From Treponema sp. (lineage in GTDB: Bacteria; Spirochaetota; Spirochaetia; Treponematales; Breznakiellaceae): a stretch of 7,825 nucleotides of DNA. The stretch is taken from the NCBI GenBank assembly GCA_031255615.1, contig JAIRSD010000194.1:1-7825 (forward strand), in the 5' to 3' direction. The stretch's first letter is position 1; the number at the start of each line of letters is the position of its first letter. This document shows positions 1 to 6,324 of the stretch, in pieces. The translations under genes were made by a program, and so were the position numbers. Below the pieces are notes generated by a model. That model searched no databases. It saw only the letters and a program-made list of their open reading frames with translations, and had not been told where the DNA came from.

Positions 1-52
1 CGATATACGGCACACTCTCAACTGCACATTGCCCCGTGAATATCTCCGCGCC

Positions 53-81
53 TTGTTGAAAGAGAATTTTTTTACTATCGT
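53..81 (+). promoter_or_regulatory. Weak candidate promoter in AT-rich leader of the transporter operon
   Basis: The stretch from about 56 to 100 is strikingly AT-rich compared with the GC-rich genes around it, as expected for a promoter region. The best sigma-70-like pair I find is TTGTTG (53-58) and TATCGT (76-81) with a 17-nt spacer, which is a poor match to consensus. TTGAAA (56-61) is a better -35, but no -10 lies at the right distance from it. The true promoter may lie elsewhere in the first 100 bases or before the window. Confidence 0.2.
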
Positions 82-109
82 TACTTATTATTACTTAAGG
101 AGAGATCGC

Positions 110-1219
110 ATGAACAGAACAATATGGGGGATCTTTTGCATCGGCCTTTTGGCCCTTCAGACCCTTCCCGCCAGAGCCGCCCGGGACAGCGCCCCCGCGG
201 GGGATCAGGGAATTACGGTGCGGCTTCTTACGGATGCCACGGGGATTGACGATAAATCCTTTAACGCCGCCGCCTGGCGGGGCATTCTGGAGTTTTACGG
301 GGATACCTGGGAGAATACCAGCCGCCGGGGCAGGAACTACGATGTGGTCACCGCCCAGACCCAGGATATGTACATCCCCAATATTCGGCAGGCTACGGAC
401 GAGGGGAACGATCTTATCGTAACCACGGGCTTTACCTTTGCCGACGCCCTGGGGGAGGTGGCGCGGCAGAACCCCAACCAGAAGTACATGATTGTGGACG
501 TGGACTGGGTGGGGCTTCCCAACGTCCTCCAGGCGGTCTACGCCGAACATGAGGGGTCCTTCCTGGTGGGGGCCGCGGCGGCCCTTAAGGCCAGGGCGGA
601 CGGGATCAGCAACCCCACCTTCGGTTTTATCGGGGGAATTCCCGGGGCCACCATCACCAAGTTCGAGGTGGGCTACGTTCAGGGGATCCTTTCGGTGCTG
701 CCCAACGCCCGGATCGTGGATTACTATGTGAACGACTGGGGCAACCCCGCCCTGGCCAAGACCCAGGCCAAGAACTGGTACGATTCCGGGGTCTACCTAA
801 TCTACCACGCCGCGGGGGGTTCGGGGTTCGGTCTTTTGGCCCAGGCCAAGGAATACCGGGCGGCGGGCCAGAATATTTGGGCCATCGGGGTGGATTCGGA
901 TCAGCATGAATACGGCCTCTACAACAACACCGAATCCGCGGTCCTTACCTCCATGCTGAAAAAAGTGGAGACCAGTCTGGTGTACGGTCTAAACGCGGTA
1001 AAGAACAAGACCTTTAAGGGAGAGACCATCACCTTCGACCTGAAGTCCGACGGCGTGGGCTACGCCGACACCAACGCCGCCCTTGGCGCCGATATTAAGA
1101 CGGAACTTGAACGGATCAAGGGCAGGATCATTTCCGGGGACATAAAGGTGGCCGCCACCTACCGGGAGGCTAAAAACCTCCCCGGTTTCCCCCAGGACCT
1201 GCACGCCATAGACGACTAA
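110..1219 (+). CDS. pnrA: Purine-nucleoside-binding periplasmic protein (BMP/PnrA family)
   Basis: This is the 369-residue substrate-binding protein of a nucleoside ABC importer, expected to capture ligand in the periplasm and pass it to the permeases encoded downstream. Seen: GIDDKSFN (45-52), EGSFLVGAAAAL (148-159), GFIGG (172-176), FEVGY (185-189), AAGGSGFG (234-241) and GVDSDQ (260-265), all hallmarks of the family. From memory of the T. pallidum PnrA structure, the contacts Asp27, Phe36, Asp110, Phe206, Asp258 and Lys280 align to D42, F51, D130, W210, D262 and K284 here, so only one aromatic is swapped for another. The ATG at 110 is chosen because AAGGAGAG lies just upstream and the protein then begins with a signal peptide (MNRT, hydrophobic core, ARA|A cleavage near residue 23). 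A longer in-frame start at 29 would bury this signal. Cys10 is not in a lipobox, so the product should be soluble, unlike lipidated PnrA. Ligand is inferred; a related nucleoside or base remains possible. Confidence 0.88.
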   Translation: MNRTIWGIFCIGLLALQTLPARAARDSAPAGDQGITVRLLTDATGIDDKSFNAAAWRGILEFYGDTWENTSRRGRNYDVVTAQTQDMYIPNIRQATDEGNDLIVTTGFTFADALGEVARQNPNQKYMIVDVDWVGLPNVLQAVYAEHEGSFLVGAAAALKARADGISNPTFGFIGGIPGATITKFEVGYVQGILSVLPNARIVDYYVNDWGNPALAKTQAKNWYDSGVYLIYHAAGGSGFGLLAQAKEYRAAGQNIWAIGVDSDQHEYGLYNNTESAVLTSMLKKVETSLVYGLNAVKNKTFKGETITFDLKSDGVGYADTNAALGADIKTELERIKGRIISGDIKVAATYREAKNLPGFPQDLHAIDD

Positions 1220-1227
1220 GGGCCGGA

Positions 1228-1256
1228 CCGCCGCTCCGCGATACGCGGGGCGGTGG
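1228..1256 (+). other. Stable GC-rich hairpin just after the binding-protein stop
   Basis: CCGCTCCGCG (1231-1240) pairs with CGCGGGGCGG (1244-1253) around an ATA triloop, with one G-T pair, and the stem can be extended to 1228/1256. It starts 9 nt after the stop codon and has no T-run, so it looks more like a 3' mRNA-stabilising stem than a terminator. The role is inferred. Confidence 0.5.
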
Positions 1257-1262
1257 GGGCGA

Positions 1263-1306
1263 TGCAGGCCCGTTCCACAACCCGGCGTTCCGGCGGAACG
1301 GCTGCA
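1263..1306 (+). other. Second intercistronic stem-loop
   Basis: CCGTTCC (1270-1276) pairs perfectly with GGAACGG (1295-1301). The stem is extended outside a 2-nt bulge by TGCAG (1263-1267) with CTGCA (1302-1306). The loop has its own small CCGG/CCGG stem (1282-1285 with 1290-1293). No T-run follows. It is the middle of three hairpins in the spacer between the binding-protein and ATPase genes. Confidence 0.45.
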
Positions 1307-1335
1307 CCTCCCGCGAAAGATCTTGCTGAACGAAG

Positions 1336-1363
1336 AAACCCGGGACTCCCTTCCTGGGTTTTT
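1336..1363 (+). terminator. Intrinsic terminator or attenuator inside the operon
   Basis: AAACCCGGGA (1336-1345) pairs with TCCTGGGTTT (1352-1361), ten pairs with one G-T, around the 6-nt loop CTCCCT. The 3' arm runs into TTTTT (1359-1363). This is the classic shape of a rho-independent terminator. It sits between the binding-protein gene and the ATPase gene, 22 nt before the ATPase Shine-Dalgarno. I find no convincing new promoter between it and the ATPase, so partial readthrough is the likely arrangement. Confidence 0.65.
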
Positions 1364-1397
1364 CATGTTCTAAAGCCTGGCCCAAGAGGAGGCCGCC

Positions 1398-2957
1398 GTG
1401 CCCGTTCCCGCCATTGAAATGCAGGAGATTACAAAAATTTTCCCCGGAGTGGTAGCCAACAGCCGGATAAATTTTACCGTGGAGCAGGGGGAAATCCATG
1501 CCCTCCTGGGGGAAAACGGCGCGGGGAAATCCACCCTCATGTCGATCCTTTTCGGCCTCTACGAGCCCGACGGGGGAACCATCAAGGTGCGGGGGCGGAA
1601 ACTGCGGATCAGGAATCCCAACGACGCCACCGCCCTCAAAATCGGCATGGTCCACCAGCACTTTAAGCTGATCCATAACTTTACGGTAACGGAAAACATC
1701 GTCCTGGGCCGGGAACCCCGGAGCCCCCGGGGGAACCTGGACCTGCAATCCGCGGAAAAAAGGGTAAGGGAGCTTTCCAAAGCCTACGGCCTGGCGGTGG
1801 ATCCCCGTTCCAAGATCGAAGATATTACCGTGGGGATGCAGCAGCGGGTGGAGATCCTTAAGATCCTCTACCGGGACGCGGAGATCCTGATCTTTGACGA
1901 GCCGACGGCGGTGCTTACCCCCCAGGAAATCGACGAACTCCTGGCCATATTCCGCCGTCTAAAGGCCGAAGGGAAGACTATCGTTTTTATCACCCATAAA
2001 TTAAGGGAAATAAAGGCGGTGGCGGACCGCTGCACCGTGCTGCGGCGGGGAAAGTTTATCGCCACCGTGGACCTGGCCTACGTGGACGAGGGAGAACTGG
2101 CGGAGATGATGGTAGGCCGGGCGGTGAATTTCCGTATAGAAAAGACTCCGTCAAAACCGGGAGCCCTGGTCCTCAAGCTCGAAGACCTGAGGGTCCTGGG
2201 CAGCCAGGGAATCGCGGCGGTGGACGGCGTCTCCCTGGATGTATACGCCGGGGAAATAGTGGGAATCGCCGGGGTGGACGGGAACGGCCAGTCCGAGCTT
2301 GCCGCCGCCGTCGCGGGGCTGCTGCCGGTTAAATCCGGCAGGGTGCTCCTCAAGGGAAAAGACATTTCCCATGAAAGCATCCGGCTGAGGAACCGGGAAG
2401 GGATCGGCATGATCCCCGAAGACCGGCACAAGCACGGCCTTATCCTGGATTTCCGGGTGGACGAGAACCTTATCCTCAAAAATTACGCCCGCCGCCCCTT
2501 TTCCTCCCTGTTCGGCTTCCTTCGTTTTCCCGCGATCACCCGCCACACGGAAGATCTGATTAAAGAATTCGACATCCGCGCCGGGAAAAGGGCGGCGACC
2601 CCCGCCCGATCCATGTCCGGGGGGAACCAGCAAAAGGCGGTTATCGCCCGGGAAATCGACCTTTCCCCGGAACTCCTTATCGTGGTCCAGCCTACCCGGG
2701 GCCTGGACGTGGGGGCCATAGAGTACATCCACCGGCGAATCATCATGGAGCGGGACAAGGGCCGGGCGATCCTCCTGATCTCCTTTGAACTGGACGAGAT
2801 CCTGGGGCTCTGCGACCGCATCGCCGTCCTGTCCAAGGGCCAGCTTGTGGGAATTCTCCCCGCGGCGGAGGCGGATGAACGCCGCGTCGGCGCCATGATG
2901 GGGGGCCTGCGCGAAGAAACCCCGCCCGGAGAAACAAAGGAGGGGATCCATGCCTAA
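1398..2957 (+). CDS. pnrC: Nucleoside ABC transporter ATPase with two nucleotide-binding domains
   Basis: This 519-residue cytoplasmic protein carries both ATP-binding domains and should power nucleoside import. Domain 1: Walker A GENGAGKST (38-46), Q-loop Gln87, variant signature TVGMQQR (144-150), Walker B ILIFDEPT (163-170) with Glu168, switch His200. Domain 2: degenerate Walker A GVDGNGQSE (292-300) lacking the lysine, canonical signature SMSGGNQQK (405-413), Walker B-like LLIVVQPTRGLD (427-438) with Gln432 replacing the catalytic Glu, and no switch His (ISFELDEI). This asymmetry is usual in sugar and nucleoside importers. In the folded protein, the good Walker A of domain 1 should face the good signature of domain 2 and form the one hydrolytic site. 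The GTG start at 1398 is chosen because AAGAGGAGG (1384-1392) ends 5 nt before it; the first ATG (codon 8) is too far from this site. The 3' end overlaps the next gene by 8 nt. The symbol follows my recollection of the T. pallidum operon; the B. subtilis counterpart is nupO. Confidence 0.92.
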   Translation: MPVPAIEMQEITKIFPGVVANSRINFTVEQGEIHALLGENGAGKSTLMSILFGLYEPDGGTIKVRGRKLRIRNPNDATALKIGMVHQHFKLIHNFTVTENIVLGREPRSPRGNLDLQSAEKRVRELSKAYGLAVDPRSKIEDITVGMQQRVEILKILYRDAEILIFDEPTAVLTPQEIDELLAIFRRLKAEGKTIVFITHKLREIKAVADRCTVLRRGKFIATVDLAYVDEGELAEMMVGRAVNFRIEKTPSKPGALVLKLEDLRVLGSQGIAAVDGVSLDVYAGEIVGIAGVDGNGQSELAAAVAGLLPVKSGRVLLKGKDISHESIRLRNREGIGMIPEDRHKHGLILDFRVDENLILKNYARRPFSSLFGFLRFPAITRHTEDLIKEFDIRAGKRAATPARSMSGGNQQKAVIAREIDLSPELLIVVQPTRGLDVGAIEYIHRRIIMERDKGRAILLISFELDEILGLCDRIAVLSKGQLVGILPAAEADERRVGAMMGGLREETPPGETKEGIHA

Positions 2958-4101
2958 ATCCGGCGAATCAAAACCCCTGGGGCCGCTCCGCGATCCCGGA
3001 AGCCGAATCCTCGAAGTCTTTACCGGCAGCGACGGGATGATCTCGGCGGCGGTGGTCCTCCTGGGCTTCCTGGTGGCGACCGTCCTCATTCTCCTGGTGG
3101 GCAGAAACCCCGGAGGCATGTACCAGGCCATCCTCCAGGTCCTTACCGGCTGGGACCTGCGGCGGGGGACCCACAACCTGCGCTATGTGGGGGAATGGCT
3201 TGTGGCTTCCATGCCCCTGATTCTCTGCGGCCTTTCCATGGGATTCGCCGCCCGGACCGGGCTTTTCAACATCGGCGCCGAGGGCCAGTACGCCATCGGC
3301 ATAACCGCCGCCCAGTTCGCGGCCCTCTACGCCCCCCGGATTCCGGTGCTCCACTGGTTCCTGGCGATCCTGGCGGCGATAGCCGCCGCCGCGTTCTGGG
3401 GGGGCATCGTGGGGTTTTTCAAGGCGAAATTCAGCGTCTCCGAGGTAGTGGCCACCATCATGATGAACTACATCGCCTTCTACCTTTCCCGGATTCTCAC
3501 CATGCAGATTCCCGGCTCCAACACCTTCAAAACCCCGGACTTTCCCGCCACCGCCCGGCTTTCCAGCCCCTTTATGGAGCGGATCACCAACAATTCCCGG
3601 CTTAACTACGGCATCTGGTTCACCATCGCCGCGCTGATCTTCTACTGGGTGGTCATGGAAAAAACCCGGCTGGGTTACAGCCTGCGGGCCACGGGCTTTA
3701 ACAAGGAGGCCGCCCGCTATGGAGGCATCAGGGTAAACGCCGGGGTCACCAGCGCCATGGCCATCGCCGGGGGCTTCGCCGGACTGGCGGGGGCCATCGT
3801 CTCCCTGGGAAGTTTTTCCGCGGGCCGGGTCCTTTCCGTCCAGGACGGCTACGGCTTTGACGGCATCGCCGTGGCCCTGGTAGGGAATTCCGGGGCCTGG
3901 GGCACCGCCCTGGCGGGGCTTCTTTTCGGCATGCTTAAATCCGCCCAGCCCCTGATGCAGTCCCGGCAGATCCCCGACGAGATCACCTCCATCATCCTGG
4001 GGATCATCGTGGTCTTCATCTCCCTCCGGGCGGGGGTTAAACTCCTTATCGAATGGCAGATGAAGGAAAAAGCCCGGAAGGGGGAGGTTTCCAATGGCTG
4101 A
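2950..4101 (+). CDS. pnrD: Nucleoside ABC transporter permease 1 (BPD_transp_2 type)
   Basis: This 383-residue inner-membrane protein should form half of the nucleoside channel. A short polar N-terminus is followed by about nine hydrophobic segments, roughly at residues 31-50, 84-102, 107-127, 135-157, 165-185, 221-236, 266-288, 302-330 and 344-364. Family motifs seen are FNIGAEGQ (106-113), VSEVVATIMMNYIA (163-176), GYSLRATGFNKEAARYGGI (242-260), which is the likely cytoplasmic coupling loop that touches the ATPase, and GFDGIAVALVG (302-312). The ATG at 2950 follows AAAGGAGGGG (2936-2945) by 4 nt and overlaps the end of the ATPase gene by 8 nt, pointing to translational coupling. It is the longer of the two permeases, matching the B. 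subtilis NupP position. The family is clear; substrate is inferred from the binding protein. Confidence 0.9.
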   Translation: MPKSGESKPLGPLRDPGSRILEVFTGSDGMISAAVVLLGFLVATVLILLVGRNPGGMYQAILQVLTGWDLRRGTHNLRYVGEWLVASMPLILCGLSMGFAARTGLFNIGAEGQYAIGITAAQFAALYAPRIPVLHWFLAILAAIAAAAFWGGIVGFFKAKFSVSEVVATIMMNYIAFYLSRILTMQIPGSNTFKTPDFPATARLSSPFMERITNNSRLNYGIWFTIAALIFYWVVMEKTRLGYSLRATGFNKEAARYGGIRVNAGVTSAMAIAGGFAGLAGAIVSLGSFSAGRVLSVQDGYGFDGIAVALVGNSGAWGTALAGLLFGMLKSAQPLMQSRQIPDEITSIILGIIVVFISLRAGVKLLIEWQMKEKARKGEVSNG

Positions 4102-5005
4102 ACTGTTCCGGCTTTCCCTGGCGATCCTGCCTTCGATCTTCATGATCACCGCCCCCATCCTTATCGCCGCTGCCGGAGGCATGATCTGCGAACGCTCCGG
4201 CGTCGTGAACATCGCCCTGGAAGGACTCATGACCATCGGCGCCATGACCGCCGCCACCGTCCATGTGCTGCTGGAGGGGAGGGTCCCCCTTTCCATACCC
4301 CTGGCCCTGCTGGCCGCCGCCCTCCTGGGAGGGGCCTTCTCCCTTATCCACGCCTACGCCGGCATCACCCTGCGGGCGGATCAGGTCATCTCCGGCACGG
4401 GGATCAACCTGTTGGCCAACGGAATCACCATCTTTTTCTGCCAAATCTTCTTCCAACAGAAGCGGACCCAGGCCTTTATGATGGGGATGCGCCCCGTATT
4501 CGGCTTCTACCCCACCATCTGGATTAGCCTTGCCGTCCTTTTCGCCTCCTGGTTTGCCCTCTACCGGCGGCCCTGGGGCCTGCGCCTGCGGGCCTGCGGC
4601 GAACATCCCCAGGCCCTCGCCAGCGCCGGGGTGGATGTCATCAGGATTCGCTATATCGCGGTGCTTATCTCCGGGCTCCTGGCCGGCCTCGCCGGAGGCT
4701 GCCTGGTCCTTACCCAAACCACGGAGTTCGCCTCCAACACCGTCAACGGCAAAGGCTTCATCGCCCTGGCGGCGGTCTCCTTCGGACGCTGGCTGCCCCT
4801 GGGCATCCTGGGCTCCTCCCTGCTTTTCGGCGCCGCCTCCGCCCTGGCGGTCTACGTCGTCAACATCCAGGCCCTCAAGTTCCTGCCCTCCGAAATCTTC
4901 AGCATCCTTCCCTACTTCATCACCCTGGCCACCCTGGTCATCTTCAGCGGCAAGGACTACGCCCCCCGTTCCTCCGGCCAGCCCTACGACAAGGGAAAAA
5001 GTTAG
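4094..5005 (+). CDS. pnrE: Nucleoside ABC transporter permease 2 (BPD_transp_2 type)
   Basis: This 303-residue inner-membrane protein should pair with the preceding permease to complete the channel. Seen are ERSGVVNIALEGLMTIGA (33-50), DQVISGTGINLLA (96-108), the coupling-loop motif WGLRLRACGEHPQALASAGV (161-180) and GKGFIALAAVSFGRWLPLG (219-237). Hydrophobic segments lie roughly at residues 7-29, 38-60, 67-86, 98-119, 140-156, 186-207, 221-256 and 268-285. The second permease of these importers is normally shorter, as here. The ATG at 4094 follows GGGGAGG (4081-4087) by 6 nt and overlaps the previous gene by 8 nt, repeating the arrangement at the previous junction. The gene closes the operon: two hairpins follow within 70 nt. 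Confidence 0.9.
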   Translation: MAELFRLSLAILPSIFMITAPILIAAAGGMICERSGVVNIALEGLMTIGAMTAATVHVLLEGRVPLSIPLALLAAALLGGAFSLIHAYAGITLRADQVISGTGINLLANGITIFFCQIFFQQKRTQAFMMGMRPVFGFYPTIWISLAVLFASWFALYRRPWGLRLRACGEHPQALASAGVDVIRIRYIAVLISGLLAGLAGGCLVLTQTTEFASNTVNGKGFIALAAVSFGRWLPLGILGSSLLFGAASALAVYVVNIQALKFLPSEIFSILPYFITLATLVIFSGKDYAPRSSGQPYDKGKS

Positions 5006-5022
5006 AGAGAGAAAGAGGGATA

Positions 5023-5043
5023 AGGGGGGGAAGCCTCCCCCCT
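5023..5043 (+). other. G-run/C-run hairpin after the operon
   Basis: A G7 run (5024-5030) pairs with a C6 run (5037-5042) around a short loop (GAAGCCT). No T-run follows, so by itself it is more likely an mRNA end-stabilising stem that precedes the terminator at 5050. Confidence 0.45.
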
Positions 5044-5049
5044 CACTCC

Positions 5050-5073
5050 ACAAAAACGCCGGGGCGTTTTTGT
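5050..5073 (+). terminator. Operon terminator, symmetric enough to work in both directions
   Basis: A perfect 10-bp stem (5050-5059 with 5064-5073) has the form ACAAAAACGC, loop CGGG, GCGTTTTTGT. The A5 run in the left arm and T5 run in the right arm put a U-tract at the end of the RNA in either direction. It lies 45 nt after the last transporter stop codon. Confidence 0.7.
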
Positions 5074-5091
5074 TCCGTTACCCCCCTCTCC

Positions 5092-5108
5092 TAGGGGCTC
5101 CGCCCCTA
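5092..5108. repeat. Short palindromic hairpin TAGGGGCTCCGCCCCTA
   Basis: This is a perfect 7-bp stem with a TCC loop. Its first 12 bases, TAGGGGCTCCGC, occur again at 7608-7619, and the tip GCTCCGC is also the centre of the hairpin at 7722-7740 (read on the - strand). This suggests a dispersed intergenic hairpin family. Confidence 0.5.
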
Positions 5109-5280
5109 ATACCCCGCGGAATCCCGCTGGGCGCGGCGGCCCCCCGGAACCCCGCCCCGGCGGCGGATCCCCCGCTATGGCGGCGAAACCGCCCGGCTGG
5201 AAAGGCGGGGCCCCGGGCCGGAAGCGGCGGACCGGACCGGTGAAACGCCGTGCTGTTTTTCAATTTTTCTGAGATCTGAC
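5109..5280. other. GC-rich intergenic DNA, no gene seen
   Basis: This stretch is extremely GC-rich to about 5245 and contains several overlapping self-complementary runs, such as GGGGCCCC (5207-5214), then turns AT-rich before the tRNA promoter. Open frames crossing it are low-complexity Pro/Ala/Gly/Arg/Ser text without a Shine-Dalgarno sequence or recognisable motif, so I call no gene. The whole gap from 5006 to 5351 holds only hairpins and the tRNA promoter. Confidence 0.5.
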
Positions 5281-5304
5281 TTGCTGAAAACAAGGCATAA
5301 GCTC

Positions 5305-5334
5305 TGGACAAGGTTTAGGTCCCTGTGCTAGAGT
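5305..5334 (+). promoter_or_regulatory. tRNA-Cys promoter with extended -10
   Basis: The -35 is TGGACA (5305-5310), five of six to consensus. The -10 is TAGAGT (5329-5334), directly preceded by TGC, an extended -10. The spacer is 18 nt. The predicted start, near 5341, lies about 11 nt before the mature tRNA. Confidence 0.7.
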
Positions 5335-5351
5335 AGCCTCGTTGACGTTAA

Positions 5352-5423
5352 GGCGCCGTAGCCAAGTGGTAAGGCGGCGGTCTGCAAAACCGCTATACAT
5401 CAGTTCAACTCTGATCGGCGCCT
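5352..5423 (+). tRNA. tRNA-Cys (anticodon GCA)
   Basis: A complete 72-nt cloverleaf is visible. The acceptor stem is GGCGCCG (5352-5358) with CGGCGCC (5416-5422), seven perfect pairs. The D-arm is GCC/GGC (5361-5363 with 5373-5375). The anticodon stem is GCGGT/ACCGC (5377-5381 with 5389-5393) and the loop CTGCAAA carries GCA at 5384-5386. The T-arm is ATCAG/CTGAT (5399-5403 with 5411-5415) with loop TTCAACT. The discriminator base is T5423, the U73 expected for bacterial tRNA-Cys. The 3' CCA is not encoded (CTC follows the acceptor stem), so it must be added enzymatically. A TTTT run follows at 5425-5428. Confidence 0.96.
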
Positions 5424-5429
5424 CTTTTC

Positions 5430-5520
5430 CTGTAGTTTATTCGTAGCGGAGTCTCATACCCCGCCCTTTAGGGCGGCTAACATTGCGCAACGCCAACAAA
5501 AATGGTATGAGGCCCTACAG
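5430..5520. repeat. Multi-stem inverted-repeat element after the tRNA
   Basis: The outer arms are CTGTAG (5430-5435) and CTACAG (5515-5520). The second arms are CTCATACC (5453-5460) and GGTATGAG (5504-5511). Inside lie a perfect hairpin, CCGCCC-TTTA-GGGCGG (5461-5476), and the palindrome TTGCGCAA (5483-5490). TTTT follows at 5521, so the element could end the tRNA transcript. Parts of it recur at 6617-6640 and 6749-6767, so it may instead be a small dispersed or miniature-element-like repeat. The structure is seen; either role is inference. Confidence 0.5.
5439..5462 (+). repeat. Left copy of a 24-bp inverted repeat bracketing the lipoprotein region
   Basis: It begins ATTCG and ends CTCATACCCC. 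It matches the reverse complement of 6617-6640 at 19 of 24 positions without gaps, and the inner 10 bases are identical. It overlaps the stem-loop element at 5430-5520. Confidence 0.55.
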
Positions 5521-5561
5521 TTTTATATGATTCCCTTACAGAACGAACCTCGTAAACGATA

Positions 5562-5581
5562 CCTCGCCCCTCAGGGCGAGG
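5562..5581 (-). terminator. Hairpin at the end of the lipoprotein gene
   Basis: A perfect 8-bp stem, CCTCGCCC (5562-5569) with GGGCGAGG (5574-5581), and a 4-nt loop lies only 4 nt past the lipoprotein stop codon on the - strand. The following - strand sequence is TATCGTTT rather than a clean T-run, so it may be a weak or non-classical terminator. Confidence 0.5.
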
Positions 5582-5585
5582 AGCT

Positions 5586-6164
5586 TTATTCGCCGCCCTT
5601 GAAGTAGTCGCCGCCGAAGAATGTATCAACCATGCTGGCGATTATGCCGCTCATCGAAGGAGCGGGAGCAAAGGTGAACGAAGCGCCGTCCTCAGCCAGG
5701 GTGATGGTCACCTCTCCCGAAAAACCGGGGAGTATAGTATTGGCCGGCATTTTAATCCCATTATCATTAATCTGAATATCCGTGTCCCGCGCCTTCAGGT
5801 TGTCCATTTTGTAGATCGCCCCTTGAAGCGGGGTAAGCTTGCCCGTAACATGCCAGGAGGAATCGTCTTTTTCCGCATCCACCGCAACCTTGGCGGCGGC
5901 TTTAGCCGCGTCCCCGGCTGAAGCCCCCCCGGCATTGGCATACACGCCCAGGGCCAGCGGGTTAAGCTTCGCCTCAAAGGCGCCGTCGGATTTTATTACC
6001 AATTCCCGCTTCAAATACGAATCCGTGTCTCCCTTGTCGGCCCACCCGCCTACCAGGGCAGTATTCACCTTGGGACTCTCCGCTTTTGGATCCTGGGAAC
6101 ACCCGGCCAGGGCCAATATCAGGACTATCCCCGCGAAAGCCGCGTATTTTGTTCGATTCATCAT
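5586..6164 (-). CDS. Small lipoprotein of unknown function
   Basis: I do not recognise this 192-residue protein beyond its being a lipoprotein. It begins with a positively charged N-terminus, a hydrophobic core and the lipobox LAGC, with Cys22 the predicted lipidated residue, so a mature chain of about 171 residues should be membrane-anchored in the envelope. The start at 6164 is chosen because AGGAAGGAG lies 6 nt upstream; a second ATG follows at once (MM). Longer in-frame starts, back to 6308, would hide the signal sequence. The mature part begins with polar residues, then LVGGWADKGDTDSYLKRELV (38-57) and KSDGAFEAKL (58-67), an Ala-rich stretch (78-96), SSWHVTGKLTPLQGAIY (102-118) and VTITLAEDGASFTF (152-165). 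The Gly-Trp and Ser-Asp-Gly-x-Phe pattern recalls small beta-barrel (lipocalin-like) lipoproteins, but that is a weak resemblance. It is a single-gene unit, convergent with the tRNA. Confidence 0.85.
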   Translation of the reverse strand: MMNRTKYAAFAGIVLILALAGCSQDPKAESPKVNTALVGGWADKGDTDSYLKRELVIKSDGAFEAKLNPLALGVYANAGGASAGDAAKAAAKVAVDAEKDDSSWHVTGKLTPLQGAIYKMDNLKARDTDIQINDNGIKMPANTILPGFSGEVTITLAEDGASFTFAPAPSMSGIIASMVDTFFGGDYFKGGE

Positions 6165-6255
6165 GCTAAACTCCTTCCTCATAATAATCAGTTCGGACCG
6201 GCGGCCCGGACCCGCTCCGGCAAACCGCTTCTTCGCGAAAGTTCCGGAAACAAAC

Positions 6256-6284
6256 ATAATAGACAAAAGGTCGGTTTTTGTCCA
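6256..6284 (-). promoter_or_regulatory. Lipoprotein promoter with overlapping inverted-repeat operator candidate
   Basis: Read on the - strand, the -35 is TGGACA (6284-6279), the spacer is 17 nt and the -10 is TATTAT (6261-6256), a near-consensus sigma-70 promoter. It predicts a start near 6249 and a leader of about 85 nt. The spacer and the edge of the -35 are filled by a perfect inverted repeat, GACAAAA (6262-6268) and TTTTGTC (6276-6282), with 7 nt between arms. That placement suits a repressor site, but no regulator gene is present here to assign. Confidence 0.6.
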
Positions 6285-6290
6285 GAAAGA

Positions 6291-6324
6291 TGAACATTCC
6301 CGCCGCAAGCGGCGGGGAGGTTCA
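6291..6324. other. Strong hairpin upstream of the lipoprotein promoter
   Basis: CCCGCCGC (6299-6306) pairs with GCGGCGGG (6309-6316). The stem extends through T-G and T-A pairs and a single mismatch to TGAAC (6291-6295) with GTTCA (6320-6324), about 15 pairs in all. There is no T-run on either strand. It could insulate the lipoprotein promoter from transcription arriving from the right. Confidence 0.5.

Noticed and set aside
29..109. Longer 396-residue version of the binding protein starting at 29
   Set aside because: It would place a polar, aromatic-rich stretch before a good signal peptide, and the strong ribosome site is just before 110.
1..109. Purine riboswitch before the nucleoside transporter
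   Set aside because: I find no three-way junction with the conserved loop and core bases, and the leader appears too short.
2271..2957. Decay of the second ATP-binding domain (no Walker A Lys, Gln for the catalytic Glu, no switch His)
   Set aside because: These losses are normal in double-domain sugar and nucleoside importers and leave one complete composite site.
2950..2957. Possible frameshift at the 8-nt gene overlaps (also 4094-4101)
   Set aside because: Each downstream gene has its own strong ribosome site and ATG, and the proteins on either side are full length.
2968..4296. Long antisense open frame (442 codons) across the permease genes, and similar long antisense frames at 2151-3176 and 4046-5053
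   Set aside because: These are Gly/Pro/Asp/Gln-rich shadows of GC-rich genes, without ribosome sites or motifs, opposite clearly conserved proteins.
4530..5243. + strand frame of 237 codons running past the second permease
   Set aside because: It is a Pro/Ser/Ala-rich out-of-frame reading of the permease that continues into structured GC-rich intergenic DNA.
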